Assembly (NCBI RefSeq): GCF_023631325.1
Contig: NZ_JALQDG010000003.1
Span: 62,001-126,000, forward strand
Source of the DNA: Caballeronia sp. INDeC2
Lineage (GTDB): Bacteria > Pseudomonadota > Gammaproteobacteria > Burkholderiales > Burkholderiaceae
Reading direction: 5' to 3'
DNA length: 64,000 bases
This document shows, piece after piece, positions 20,247 to 31,108 of the stretch (within the stretch, counting starts at the first letter, position 1; every line of letters starts with the position of its first letter). The notes under the pieces were generated by a model. The model saw only the letters and a program-made list of their open reading frames with translations. It had not been told where the DNA came from and made no database searches. A program made the position numbers and the translations under genes.

Positions 20247-21884
20247 ATGACTCGCTTCAACTGGCAAAACCCATATCCCACGCCGCGCCTGCCGGTGTTC
20301 GCCCGTAACATCGTTTCGACGTCTCATCCTCTAGCCGCGCAAGCCGGGCTGCGCATGCTCTGGAAGGGCGGCAATGCCGTCGACGCAGCGATTGCAGCGG
20401 CGGCCGCCATCACAGTCGTCGAACCCGTGTCATGCGGGCTGGGTGGCGATGCCTTCGCGCTCGTCTGGGACGGCCAGAAGCTGCACGGTCTGAACGCATC
20501 GGGCGTGTCGCCGGCGGCGTGGAATGTCGACTATTTCCGGCGCAAGTACGGCGAGGAGAACGGTCTCGCGCGCCAGCCCAAGCGCGGCTGGGATGCGGTG
20601 ACGGTGCCGGGCGTCATCGCCGGCTGGGAGGCGCTGCACACGAAGTTCGGCTCGCTGCCCTTCGCGGATCTGATGGAACCGGCCATCGAAATCGCAGAGC
20701 GCGGGCATGCGGTGGCAAGCATCGTCGCGTACAAGTGGGCGGCAGCGGTGCCGGAGTTGAAGGATCAGCCCGGCTTCGCGGATGTGTTCATGCCGCGCGG
20801 CCGCGCGCCTGAAGTGAGCGAACTCGTGCGCTTGCCCGGTCACGCGAAAACGCTGCGCCTGCTGGCGCAACACGGTCCGCGCGCGTTCTACGAGGGCGAG
20901 ATCGCCGAACGCGTTGCCACGTTCGCACGCGAGGGCGGCGCGGCGCTGACAATGAACGACCTGCGCAACTATCGCGCGGACTGGGTCGAGCCGATCAGCA
21001 AGGACTACCGCGGCTACACGGTGCACGAGATTCCGCCGAACGGTCAGGGCATCGCGGCGCTGATCGCGCTCGGTATTCTCGACAAGTTCGATGTGAATGC
21101 GCTGACCGTCGATCGAATCGAGTCGCAGCATCTGCAGATCGAGGCGATGAAGCTCGCCTTCGCCGACGTCTATCGCTATGTCGCGGATCCGCGCTCGATG
21201 GACGTTACGCCCGAGCAGATGCTCGACGACGCTTATCTCGCGGAACGCGCGAAGCTGATCGATCCGTCGAAGGCGACGCAGTTCGACTTCGGCATGCCGA
21301 AGGCGGGCGGAACCATCTACATGTCGGTCGCCGACGAGCGCGGCATGATGGTGAGCTTCATCCAGTCGAATTACATGGGCTTCGGCTCGGGCGTGGTCGT
21401 GCCCGACACGGGCATCGCGCTGCAGAACCGCGGCTGCGGATTTTCGATGGATCCGAAGTCCGCGAACGTCGTCGAGGGCGGCAAGCGTCCGTTCCACACG
21501 ATCATTCCGGCATTCCTCACGCAGGAAGTCGATGGCACCCGCGAAGCCGTCATGAGCTTCGGCGTGATGGGCGGCGACATGCAGCCGCAAGGCCATCTGC
21601 AATCCATCGTACGCATGCTCGACTACGGCCAGCAGCCGCAGGCCGCGTGCGACGCCCCGCGCTGGAAGGTGAATCGCGATTTCACGATCGACATCGAGGC
21701 CACGCTCGATCTCGAAACCGCGCGTGCGCTCGAAGGCCTCGGCCACACGATCAAGTCCGTCGACGATCCGTACATGGACTTCGGCTCGGGCCAATACATC
21801 TGGAAGCTCGACCGCAACGATCCCGAGCGTGGATATGTCGCGGCGAGCGACAGCCGTCGCGACGGACTCGCAGCAGGGTTCTGA
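20247..21884 (+). CDS. ggt: Gamma-glutamyltransferase family protein (cytoplasmic type)
   Basis: 545 aa, Ntn-hydrolase fold. Such enzymes self-cleave before a Thr that becomes the nucleophile; T356 in GGTIYMSVADERG is the candidate. Other family blocks: GGNAVDAAIAAAAAITVVEP and GDMQPQGHLQ. No signal peptide is present, so unlike periplasmic E. coli Ggt it should act in the cytosol, like the YwrD-type group. It is followed after 135 bases by an MHS transporter. Substrate may be glutathione or another gamma-glutamyl compound. Confidence 0.88.
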   Translation: MTRFNWQNPYPTPRLPVFARNIVSTSHPLAAQAGLRMLWKGGNAVDAAIAAAAAITVVEPVSCGLGGDAFALVWDGQKLHGLNASGVSPAAWNVDYFRRKYGEENGLARQPKRGWDAVTVPGVIAGWEALHTKFGSLPFADLMEPAIEIAERGHAVASIVAYKWAAAVPELKDQPGFADVFMPRGRAPEVSELVRLPGHAKTLRLLAQHGPRAFYEGEIAERVATFAREGGAALTMNDLRNYRADWVEPISKDYRGYTVHEIPPNGQGIAALIALGILDKFDVNALTVDRIESQHLQIEAMKLAFADVYRYVADPRSMDVTPEQMLDDAYLAERAKLIDPSKATQFDFGMPKAGGTIYMSVADERGMMVSFIQSNYMGFGSGVVVPDTGIALQNRGCGFSMDPKSANVVEGGKRPFHTIIPAFLTQEVDGTREAVMSFGVMGGDMQPQGHLQSIVRMLDYGQQPQAACDAPRWKVNRDFTIDIEATLDLETARALEGLGHTIKSVDDPYMDFGSGQYIWKLDRNDPERGYVAASDSRRDGLAAGF

Positions 21885-22019
21885 CGTCGCCCGGGAGGCA
21901 GGCCGCCAAGGCGGTCTCCCGTTCATAAAAAACGCATCGTTCGCTGCATTTTCGCAGGCGACAGGGACGCGCACGCCCGTGTCCGGCGAAACCACATCAG
22001 ATAAGCAGGGGGAGCAATC

Positions 22020-23372
22020 ATGAACGAACGAGTGTATGGAGCGCCTGATACTCAAGGCGTCGCGGCCGCGAATGCCGAAACGCCCGCGCCCAAAGCAGCG
22101 CCATCGAAGGCGATGATCCGCCGCATCGTGTTCTCGTCGTCGATCGGCAACGCGCTCGAGTGGTTCGACTTCCTTGTCTACGGCTACTTCGCGACAGTCA
22201 TCGCGAAGGCGTTCTTTCCGTCGAACGATGAATGGCTTTCGACCATGCTGGCCATCGGCACGTTCGGCATTTCGTTCCTGATGCGACCGCTAGGCGCGAT
22301 CGTGCTCGGCGTCTACGGTGACCGCAAAGGGCGCAAGGCCGCGCTGACACTCGCCATTTTGCTGATGATGGTCGGCACGCTCACAATGGCCGTGATGCCT
22401 TCGTATCAGCACATCGGTGTCGCGGCACCGCTGCTGATTTTGCTCGCACGGCTGGTTCAAGGCTTTGCGGTCGGCGGCGAGTTCGGCAGCGCGACCGCCT
22501 TCATGGTCGAGCACAGCGAAGCGCGGCGTGGCTATTACGCGAGCTGGCAGTTTGCAAGTCAGGGGCTCGCCGCGATCATGGCCGCCGCGTTCGGCTCGGT
22601 TTTGAGCGCCTGGCTGCCGCAGCCGCAACTCGAAAGCTGGGGCTGGCGCATTCCGTTCGTTTTCGGTCTGCTTGTCGGTCCGGTCGGCTACTACATCCGC
22701 TCGCATCTGGACGAAACGCCGGAGTTTCTCGCGACGCGTGCCGCCGACAGGAACGCAAGCGCCCCCGGCATCTCGTTCTCGAATCAATGGCTGAATCTGC
22801 TGCTCGCCGTGGGCATCGTGGCGCAATCGACGGTCGGCGTGTACGTCTTGCAACTCTATATGCCGATGTACGCAGTCAAGCAGTTGCATCTTCCTGCGAC
22901 GGCGTCGTTCGCCGTTGTGGTGCTCAACGGCGGACTTCAGTTCATTTTCTCGCCGCTGATGGGCGCGCTCTCGGATCGGCTCGGGCGCATCCGCATCATG
23001 CTCGCCACGTCTATCTTCATGGGCGTGACGATTTATCCGATGTTTGCGTGGCTGCAGGCGCATCCGACAGTTGCGTCGCTCGTCGTGCTGCAATCCGTCG
23101 CGGGCATTCTGAAGGCCGCGTATTCCGGCCCGATGCCCGCGCTCATGTCGGAGATTTTTCCGACGCGCGTGCGCTCGACCGGCTTGTCGATCGGTTATGC
23201 GCTCGGTGTCACGCTGTTCGGCGGCTTCGCGCCGACGATCGTCGAGGCGTTCATCCACGTCACCGGCGACAAGCTCGCGCCGAGTTACTACGTGTTGCTG
23301 GCCGCCGTGCTGTCGGGGATTTCGCTGGCGATCGTCGCCTGGCGCATGCACGTGGCCCGACGCGCGGTGTAA
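22020..23372 (+). CDS. MHS-family MFS proton symporter (KgtP/ProP-like)
   Basis: 450 aa, about 12 membrane segments. MHS signatures are clear: SSSIGNALEWFDFLVYGYFA at the start, the GDRKGRK loop, and GGEFGSATAFMVEHSEARRG. These transporters import organic acids, betaine or similar with protons. GGGGGAG precedes the start. Position after ggt suggests uptake of a compound processed by it, which is inference. Confidence 0.88.
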   Translation: MNERVYGAPDTQGVAAANAETPAPKAAPSKAMIRRIVFSSSIGNALEWFDFLVYGYFATVIAKAFFPSNDEWLSTMLAIGTFGISFLMRPLGAIVLGVYGDRKGRKAALTLAILLMMVGTLTMAVMPSYQHIGVAAPLLILLARLVQGFAVGGEFGSATAFMVEHSEARRGYYASWQFASQGLAAIMAAAFGSVLSAWLPQPQLESWGWRIPFVFGLLVGPVGYYIRSHLDETPEFLATRAADRNASAPGISFSNQWLNLLLAVGIVAQSTVGVYVLQLYMPMYAVKQLHLPATASFAVVVLNGGLQFIFSPLMGALSDRLGRIRIMLATSIFMGVTIYPMFAWLQAHPTVASLVVLQSVAGILKAAYSGPMPALMSEIFPTRVRSTGLSIGYALGVTLFGGFAPTIVEAFIHVTGDKLAPSYYVLLAAVLSGISLAIVAWRMHVARRAV

Positions 23373-23694
23373 CCACGCGCGCGTGAAAAATCGGCGCGTC
23401 TGCATTCAGCAGCCCGCCATCAATTCCACACAGGTTCGGCACGTTTCATGCTCTGCGGCATATCCGCTGCCGTTCGCCCAAAAGGTTGTAAGAATTCAGC
23501 ACGCACGGAACCGGCGCGCCGCGCGCGAGTCTGTCCCCATGTCTGCAAACTCGATGCAGGGCGGCTAAGATGGAAAACAGCCGCTATCACTTTTAAGTTG
23601 AGGACGCCAGGACCGAACCGTTCACGGCGTCGCCTGAACCTCGGCCGTTCTTGTCGGCCGATGGCGCGTTCAGTCCAGCCTGGGAGCGCGATAT
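23373..23694. other. 322-base intergenic region
   Basis: Between the MHS transporter and the ferritin-like gene, both on plus. I see no coding frame with good codon use, no strong hairpin with U-tract and no clear sigma70 promoter. A GGGAG ribosome site at about 23682 serves the downstream gene. Confidence 0.4.
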
Positions 23695-24519
23695 ATGCAT
23701 ACAGACAGTACACACGTGATGCCTTGGCGCATCGAAGACATCGACCTCACGCGGATCGATCGTCAGAAGGCGGCATCCAACGAGCATCTTCTCTTGTTGT
23801 TGTGCGCCTGCTCGTTCATCGAAAGCGGCACCGATCTTTATACGAGCAATCTCAGCAAGTATTTTCACGACGATCCCGAGATTTCGGCGTGGCTGAACAA
23901 CGAGTGGGAACCCGAGGAGATGCAGCACGGACGGGCGCTCAAGACATACATTCATCACGTCTGGCCGGAGTTCGACTGGGACACCGCGTTCAAGAATTTC
24001 TTTGCCGAATATTCGCTCACGTGCTCCTACGAGGAGTTCGAGAAGAAGCGCGCGCTCGAAATGGTGGCGCGCTGCGTCGTCGAGACGGGAACCGCGACGC
24101 TTTATCGGGCGATCAACGATTGTTCGGATGAGCCGGTGCTGAAGGAGATCACCGACAACATCCGCACGGACGAAGTGCGGCACTATAAGCACTTTTTTCA
24201 TTTCTTCAAGAAGTGGAACAAGATCGAAGGCAATGGCCGCATGGCCGTGCTTGGCGCCCTCGTGCGGCGCGTGATGGAGTTGAAGAGCGAGGATTCCGAG
24301 ATTGCGTTGCGGCATGTGTTCGCTGTTCGTTATCCCGAGCGTGCCCAGGATGCCGAGTACAACCGCGAACTTTCCGCGCGCGTGAATGCGCTCGTGCGGC
24401 GCAATCTGTCCGCGGATCAGGCCATCAAGATGCTGCTCAAGCCGCTCGACTTGCCCGCGCGCATTCAACCCGGCGTGCACTATCCGCTCTCGAAGATGAC
24501 ACAGTTGTTCTTCCGCTAA
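23695..24519 (+). CDS. Ferritin-like diiron carboxylate protein, function unknown
   Basis: 274 aa, all-helical, no signal. The diiron ligand pattern is complete: E43 (FIESG), E75-x2-H78 (EEMQH), E130 (VVETG) and E160-x2-H163 (DEVRH). That arrangement resembles acyl-ACP desaturase and related R2-like proteins more than iron-storage ferritin. The C-terminal third (about 195-274) is basic with no known domain. GGGAG precedes the start. A FMN split-barrel-like gene follows after 38 bases. The reaction is unknown; an oxygenase or oxidase is plausible. Confidence 0.8.
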   Translation: MHTDSTHVMPWRIEDIDLTRIDRQKAASNEHLLLLLCACSFIESGTDLYTSNLSKYFHDDPEISAWLNNEWEPEEMQHGRALKTYIHHVWPEFDWDTAFKNFFAEYSLTCSYEEFEKKRALEMVARCVVETGTATLYRAINDCSDEPVLKEITDNIRTDEVRHYKHFFHFFKKWNKIEGNGRMAVLGALVRRVMELKSEDSEIALRHVFAVRYPERAQDAEYNRELSARVNALVRRNLSADQAIKMLLKPLDLPARIQPGVHYPLSKMTQLFFR

Positions 24520-24557
24520 CCTGCTCGACGATGCCGGTTCAAAGCCGGCATCTTTCT

Positions 24558-25070
24558 ATGTCCGATCACAACGCGCCGCAGCCGTCGCTCTCTTCGCATA
24601 CCGTTTTCGACGAGTGGCCGCCTCAGTTGCGCGCACTTTTCGACGGTACGCTCACTGGCGCCGATGCCGGTTTCACCGCGTCGCTGTGCGCTGCCGATGG
24701 CGCGCATCGCGTGCGAACGGCGCTGCTCGGCGCGGGCGAACTGCTCGCGCCCGATGCGCGCACGCTGGCGTTCGCGCTTTGGCCGTCGTCGCGGACTGCG
24801 CAGGCCGTTATCGCGGCCGGACGCGCGACACTCGTGTTCGTATGCGACGAGGCGTTCTATCAGGTGCATCTGGATGCGCGCCGCGTGCCGCTCGACGATG
24901 TGCCGCTGGCGTGCTTCGTCGGCACGATCGAGAGCGGTGAAATTCAGCGGGTGGGATATGCGCGACTCACAAACGGAATCGGCTTCGAACTGACCGATGC
25001 GCAATCGGCGCTCGCGCGCTGGCGCGAGCAACTCGAATGGCTGAAGCGGGCGGCAAGCGCCGCCGCCTGA
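24558..25070 (+). CDS. Pyridoxamine 5'-phosphate oxidase-like (FMN split-barrel) protein
   Basis: 170 aa from MSDHNAPQPSLSS. The pattern TASLCAADGAHRVRTALLGAGEL, LAFALWPSSRTAQAVIAAGRATLVFV resembles small split-barrel flavin or heme-binding proteins, though similarity is weak. No signal or membrane segment. It lies 38 bases after the diiron gene and is probably cotranscribed. It could supply reductant or bind a cofactor for that partner; this is inference. Confidence 0.65.
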   Translation: MSDHNAPQPSLSSHTVFDEWPPQLRALFDGTLTGADAGFTASLCAADGAHRVRTALLGAGELLAPDARTLAFALWPSSRTAQAVIAAGRATLVFVCDEAFYQVHLDARRVPLDDVPLACFVGTIESGEIQRVGYARLTNGIGFELTDAQSALARWREQLEWLKRAASAAA

Positions 25071-25148
25071 AATGTCGACGCGACGCATGGAGCGTCGCGT
25101 TAAGTTACATCGAGGTTTTAGCGACTGCGATCGCCCGATCGCAACGCA

Positions 25149-26693
<1,545 letters not shown>

Positions 26694-26931
26694 AAATTGG
26701 ATACTTATTCGTTGTGTCGAACGGCGCGCATGCAAATCAGGCTGCGGCGAATCATGGTTCGGCCGGCAGAGCGCATATGCGTCGCTCGAAGAAAAATCGG
26801 GCGGCGGGCCATTCGGCGATCAGCGATCGCCGGACGTTGCCGCGAGGGTCCACGTGTATCAAGACACGTCATCTGGCGCCAAGTTGCATCGATGGACACT
26901 TCGACGCGACGGCATCCGTTTCAGCCGATGC

Positions 26932-27552
26932 TCACGCGACGTAGCGCGCGACGCTCACGAACTGACACAGGCTGCCTGCGAGCACGAACAGATGCCAGAT
27001 TCCGTGTCCGTGTCGAATGCGCTCGTCGTTGATGAAAAACCAGATGCCTGCGGTGTACACGACGCCGCCCGCCACCAGCCACGCGGTTCCCGCGGGCGGC
27101 AGCGCCGTCACGAGCGGATGAATGGCTACGAGCGCGAGCCATCCCATCAGCACGTACAGCACCATCGATACGCTGCGGGTTCGGCGCCCGAGCGTCAGTT
27201 CCTGCGTGATGCCGAGCACCGCAAGCCCCCAGCTCACGCCGAAGAGGGACCAGCCCCAGGGACCACGCAAGGTCACTAGTGTATACGGCGTGTAGCTGCC
27301 GGCTATCAACAAGTAGATGGCCGAGTGATCGCACTTTTGCAGTATCGCCTTCATGCGCGGCGTGCGCACGCAGTGATACACCGTCGAGATGATGTAGAGC
27401 GCGCAGAGCATCGCGCCGTACACCGCGAAACTGACGACCTTGTACGCGTCACCGTCGAGTGCGCCCATCGTGACGAGCGTCGCCAGTCCCGCCACCGACA
27501 GCAATGCGCCGACCAAGTGGCTGATGCTGTTGAAACGCTCGCCTGCGTGCAT
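26932..27552 (-). CDS. Hemolysin III / YqfA family membrane protein
   Basis: 206 aa from MHAGERFNSISHLVGALLS; an upstream in-frame start at 27588 falls in the terminator hairpin of the next operon. Seven predicted membrane segments of the PAQR/HlyIII superfamily. Conserved pieces: E6-N-S-H-x3-A near the start, STVYHC, and KCDHSAIYLLIAGSYTP. The family is a probable metal-dependent membrane hydrolase; haemolysin activity is usually not demonstrated. It has a 238-base upstream gap to rhlE without a gene. Confidence 0.88.
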   Translation of the reverse strand: MHAGERFNSISHLVGALLSVAGLATLVTMGALDGDAYKVVSFAVYGAMLCALYIISTVYHCVRTPRMKAILQKCDHSAIYLLIAGSYTPYTLVTLRGPWGWSLFGVSWGLAVLGITQELTLGRRTRSVSMVLYVLMGWLALVAIHPLVTALPPAGTAWLVAGGVVYTAGIWFFINDERIRHGHGIWHLFVLAGSLCQFVSVARYVA

Positions 27553-27573
27553 GATCGATCCGCCAAAAGACAA

Positions 27574-27606
27574 GGGGCGCGGCCCCAACTACGAAGGCTG
27601 CGCCCC
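27574..27606 (-). terminator. Intrinsic terminator of the cytochrome c operon
   Basis: An 11-bp stem (27574-27584 with 27596-27606, one G-U) with an 11-base loop lies 45 bases past the stop of the tri-haem cytochrome gene. On the minus strand it is followed by TTGTCTTTT, a usable U-rich tail. Confidence 0.65.
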
Positions 27607-27650
27607 AAATGCGTATTGTACGCTCTATTGGCGGATGGCCGCCGCGGACC

Positions 27651-28949
27651 TTAGTCGAGCGGCGCCGAACGCAGATTGCTCACCTGCTGCGGCGACACCG
27701 GCGTGCCGTGGTTGCCCCACGACATACGGATGTACGTCACGACCGCGGCAACTTCCGTATCCGACAGCGACTGCGCGAAGGGCGGCATGCCGTGCGGCAT
27801 GGGGTTGCCTTCCGTGCTCGGCGGATAGCCGCCGTTCAAGGTCATGCGGATCGGGTTGACGGCCGAAGGCATCTGGATCGACTGGTTGTTGGCGAGCGGA
27901 GGGTAAGCCGGCGGCTTGCCGAGACCGTTTTCCTGATGGCACTTCGCACAGTTCTCGGTGTAGACCTTCTTGCCGAGCGTCTGCAGTTCGCCGCCAAATT
28001 TCTCCGACGTCTCGAGTTGCATGACTTCCGGCGCTTCCTTCTTCTGCGGGATCGACTTGAGATACGTCGAGATCGCGTTGACGTCCGCGTCGGTCATGTA
28101 CTGCAGGCTGTTGTGGACCACTTCGGCCATCGGGCCGAACACGGCGCCGCGCTGCGACACGCCGGTCTTTAACAGATCGTTGATGTCCTTCAGATCCCAG
28201 TCGCCGAGGCCCGCTTCCTTGTTCGACGTGAGCGACGGCGCATACCAGTTCTGCAGCGGGATCAGGCCGCCGGCGAAGGCCGCCGAGCTGACCGGGCCGC
28301 CCATCGCGTTGATCGACGTGTGGCACATGGCGCAATGGCCGAGGCCTTCGACGAGATACGCGCCGCGGTTCCATTCGACCGACTTGGTCGGATCCGGCTT
28401 GTACTCGCCTTCGCTGAAAAAGAGGGTGCGCCAGCCGATCAGCAGGTTGCGGTTGTTGAACGGAAAGCGCAGTTCATGCGGACGGCTCGGCTCGGAAACA
28501 GGCGGCACGGAACGCAGGTATGCGTAGATCGCGTCCGAGTCGGCGCGCGTGACCTTCGTGTAGCTCGTGAACGGGAAGCCGGGATAGAGCAGGCTGCCGT
28601 CCTTCGAACGGCCGGTGTGCATCGCGCGATAGAAGTCGTCCGAGGTCCACTTGCCGATGCCGTATTGATCGTCGGGGGTGATGTTCGGCGTGAACATCGT
28701 GCCGAACGGCGTGGCCATCGGCAGGCCGCCCGCGAATTGCTTGCCGCCGCGTACCGTGTGGCACGCGATACAGTCGCCGGCGCGCGCGAGGTATTCGCCT
28801 TGCTTGATGAGCGCGGCCTTGTCGGCCGGCGTCGCCGCGATGGCGCCGCCCGAATGCAGATTGTCGCCGCCCGACCAGAGGACGGCGCCGGCTGCGACGG
28901 CTGCCACCACGACAGCCGAGGAAAGTGCGAACAGGGACTTGCGTTTCAT
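27651..28949 (-). CDS. Tri-haem cytochrome c (dehydrogenase cytochrome-subunit type)
   Basis: 432 aa. N-terminal signal or anchor (residues about 5-25), then three CxxCH haem sites: CIACH, CAMCH and CAKCH. Architecture matches the cytochrome subunit of membrane alcohol or gluconate dehydrogenases, which pass electrons to quinone. No dehydrogenase gene is next to it. It follows a di-haem cytochrome gene by 21 bases, so the two form a periplasmic electron-transfer pair. Confidence 0.9.
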   Translation of the reverse strand: MKRKSLFALSSAVVVAAVAAGAVLWSGGDNLHSGGAIAATPADKAALIKQGEYLARAGDCIACHTVRGGKQFAGGLPMATPFGTMFTPNITPDDQYGIGKWTSDDFYRAMHTGRSKDGSLLYPGFPFTSYTKVTRADSDAIYAYLRSVPPVSEPSRPHELRFPFNNRNLLIGWRTLFFSEGEYKPDPTKSVEWNRGAYLVEGLGHCAMCHTSINAMGGPVSSAAFAGGLIPLQNWYAPSLTSNKEAGLGDWDLKDINDLLKTGVSQRGAVFGPMAEVVHNSLQYMTDADVNAISTYLKSIPQKKEAPEVMQLETSEKFGGELQTLGKKVYTENCAKCHQENGLGKPPAYPPLANNQSIQMPSAVNPIRMTLNGGYPPSTEGNPMPHGMPPFAQSLSDTEVAAVVTYIRMSWGNHGTPVSPQQVSNLRSAPLD

Positions 28950-28970
28950 TATGTTGTCGCTCCAGACGCC

Positions 28971-29717
28971 TTATTGCGGTTCGCTGCCGCACGTGAGCGG
29001 CATCTTCAACGAGCCAGCGGGCGCGGGCACCGGGTTGGCGGGTGCTTGTTGCGTGGACAGCCAGGCGGCGACGGCGGTCACGTCGTCATCCGTCAGGCGC
29101 GAGGCGATCTGCTGCATGCAATCGGGCGCCTTCGCGTGACGCGTGCCCGACTTCCATGCGCCGACTTGCGCGCTGATGTAGTCCGAATGCAGGCCGACGA
29201 GGCCCGGAATGGCCGGCTGCATGCCGGTCAGGCCTTTGCCGTGGCAAGCCGCGCACGCGGGAATGTTCTTCGATGCATCGCCGTTCAGCACGATCTGCTG
29301 GCCGCGCGCGAGCGTCGATGCAGAGACGTTCGACTTGGCGGGCGGCGGATACGGCGGACGCTGATTCGAGAAGTACGTCGCGATCTGATGAAGGTAATCG
29401 TCCGAGAGATACGTGACGAGGTAGTTCATCGGCGGGTACTTGCGCCGGCCTTCGCGGAAATTCTGGAGCTGGTTGTACAGATAGTCGGCAGGCTTGCCGG
29501 CAAGACGCGGGAAGTAGTCGTTGTCCGTGCCTTCACCATGAACGCCGTGGCACGCCGTGCAGCCTTGCACGCGCGCGGCCATCGTGTCCGGTGCGATCGG
29601 CTGGTTTTGCGCCTGCGCGGCGGAGCTGAACACGCCAGCGCTGCCTACCAGAGCCGAGGCAAAAGCCATAGCGAGCAGCGGACGAAAAATGCGTCTTGAA
29701 AACACGCGACACTCCAT
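28971..29717 (-). CDS. Di-haem cytochrome c (c4-like)
   Basis: 248 aa from ATG 29717. A GTG at 29705 with GGAG six bases before it is an equally good or better start, giving 244 aa. A signal peptide ends near SSAAQAQ. Two haem sites, CTACH and CAACH, lie in two cytochrome c domains separated by a KYPPMNYLV linker, as in cytochrome c4. First gene of the operon with the tri-haem cytochrome. It probably hands electrons to a terminal oxidase. Confidence 0.88.
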   Translation of the reverse strand: MECRVFSRRIFRPLLAMAFASALVGSAGVFSSAAQAQNQPIAPDTMAARVQGCTACHGVHGEGTDNDYFPRLAGKPADYLYNQLQNFREGRRKYPPMNYLVTYLSDDYLHQIATYFSNQRPPYPPPAKSNVSASTLARGQQIVLNGDASKNIPACAACHGKGLTGMQPAIPGLVGLHSDYISAQVGAWKSGTRHAKAPDCMQQIASRLTDDDVTAVAAWLSTQQAPANPVPAPAGSLKMPLTCGSEPQ

Positions 29718-30156
29718 GAAATTCGGGGACCTGCCGAGCTTCGTGCGGCTCGGTGCGAAGGTGGCGAACCACGGCCACGCAGGGGGCGGTGGGTGGCGGA
29801 CCACGGCCACAGCGGCTCGACGAGCCTCTGATGCGACGCGGAATTCTATCATCGATGCATGATGATGACTATTTGACACAATCTCGCTCTAAGTCCCGCT
29901 GCGGCGCATTCGCGACAATATGCCGCGCGGCTATTGACCGCCCGCGACGAACTTAATAGGCACGAGTCGACCATTGCGTTTCGACAAATAATCGACTCGA
30001 CATGAGAGCCTGACCGATGCGCTTCATGCAGTTTCGGAAGCGCCCGGGGAAAATTCAAGGCGTTTCGTCGACGTTCGATGCTGTGCTGCAACCTAGACGT
30101 TCGTTTAGACTCCGCAGATTTCCTTCGATGCACGTTCGCGCCGCGACCGCTTCCGC
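29718..30156. other. 439-base divergent region between cytochrome operon and copD
   Basis: No convincing gene. It holds an 18-base imperfect direct repeat (29761-29778 and 29793-29810, 17 of 18 identical) close to the cytochrome start. A short ATCAT/ATGAT dyad lies near 29850-29870. TTGACA occurs at 29873. Probably both promoters lie here. Confidence 0.4.
29761..29810. repeat. Imperfect 18-bp direct repeat upstream of the cytochrome operon
   Basis: GTGGCGAACCACGGCCAC at 29761-29778 and GTGGCGGACCACGGCCAC at 29793-29810, spaced 32 bases start to start (three helical turns). Such phasing is typical of paired protein-binding sites, but it lies only 45-95 bases from the gene start and could also be chance. 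Confidence 0.55.
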
Positions 30157-31098
30157 ATGATGAACGACGATCCTCTCTGGCTTGCGCAGACGGCTTTAGC
30201 GGCGCTCGCCGATCTCGCCTTTGCCTGCGCGCTCGGCGCGTTGCTTTTGAACGGCTGGCTATCGCGCGAACAGGCGTTCGCGCCCGCGTCGTCCGTTTTT
30301 CCCGCGCGGGAAGGCTGGCGGCGTGCCGCGCGCGGCGGTGTGCTCGCTGCAATCGCGCTGGTCTTGTGCAACTTCGCTTCTCTGTGGCTCCAGTCGGCGG
30401 CGATGAGCGGCGCGCCGATCCTGGAAGCGGGCGCGTCGTTGTGGCTCGTCGCGACGGACACGCACGCGGGCATCGGCTGGTCGGTCGCACTGGCGGGCAG
30501 CCTGCTTTTATTGCTCGCGACGAGCGTTGCTCCACTGTCGATGTCGCGGATCGGATCGGCGATGCTGGCCGCGCTGATCGTCGCGGCGGGCAAGTCGGCG
30601 ATCGGCCACGCGGCCGACGCGGGCGCGTTCTCCTTCGCGGAAGGCGTGCAAACGCTGCATCTTCTCGCGACCGCGGTGTGGGGCGGCATCGTCATCGCGG
30701 GCGCGTTCGTGTTGCCGGCGCTCGATACATCGGTGGCGCGTGCGGTCCTGATCCGCACGGTCGCGCGCATGTCGCGGGCGGCATCGATGGCGGTCGCGCT
30801 CGTATTGCTGACGGGCGTGTTCAATGCGTGGCGCGGCGTCGGCGGCTCGCTCGCGGCGCTCACCGCGAGCACCTGGGGTCATGCGTTGATCGTGAAAATC
30901 GCGCTGGTCGCGGCGGCGCTCGGGTTCGGCGCGCTGAATCGATGGTCTGCGTTGCCGCGTCTGCAACGCTCGGCATCGACGATGGACGCTCACACGGTCA
31001 TCAACGTGATGCGCATCGAAGCAGTGATGATGGCGCTCGTATTCGTGGCGGCGGCCGTGCTGTCGCACAGCGTGCCGGGATCGGCGCTCGCGGGCTGA
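30157..31098 (+). CDS. copD: CopD-family copper resistance membrane protein
   Basis: 313 aa with about eight hydrophobic segments. The CopD domain fills the C-terminal half (HLLATAVWGGIVIAGAFVLP, then LTGVFNAWRGVGG). CopD moves copper across the inner membrane, usually with the periplasmic CopC. No copC or copper regulator is adjacent, so a copper role is family-based only. It converges with a small membrane-protein gene 10 bases away. Confidence 0.82.
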   Translation: MMNDDPLWLAQTALAALADLAFACALGALLLNGWLSREQAFAPASSVFPAREGWRRAARGGVLAAIALVLCNFASLWLQSAAMSGAPILEAGASLWLVATDTHAGIGWSVALAGSLLLLLATSVAPLSMSRIGSAMLAALIVAAGKSAIGHAADAGAFSFAEGVQTLHLLATAVWGGIVIAGAFVLPALDTSVARAVLIRTVARMSRAASMAVALVLLTGVFNAWRGVGGSLAALTASTWGHALIVKIALVAAALGFGALNRWSALPRLQRSASTMDAHTVINVMRIEAVMMALVFVAAAVLSHSVPGSALAG

Positions 31099-31108
31099 AA
31101 GCGCGCGC

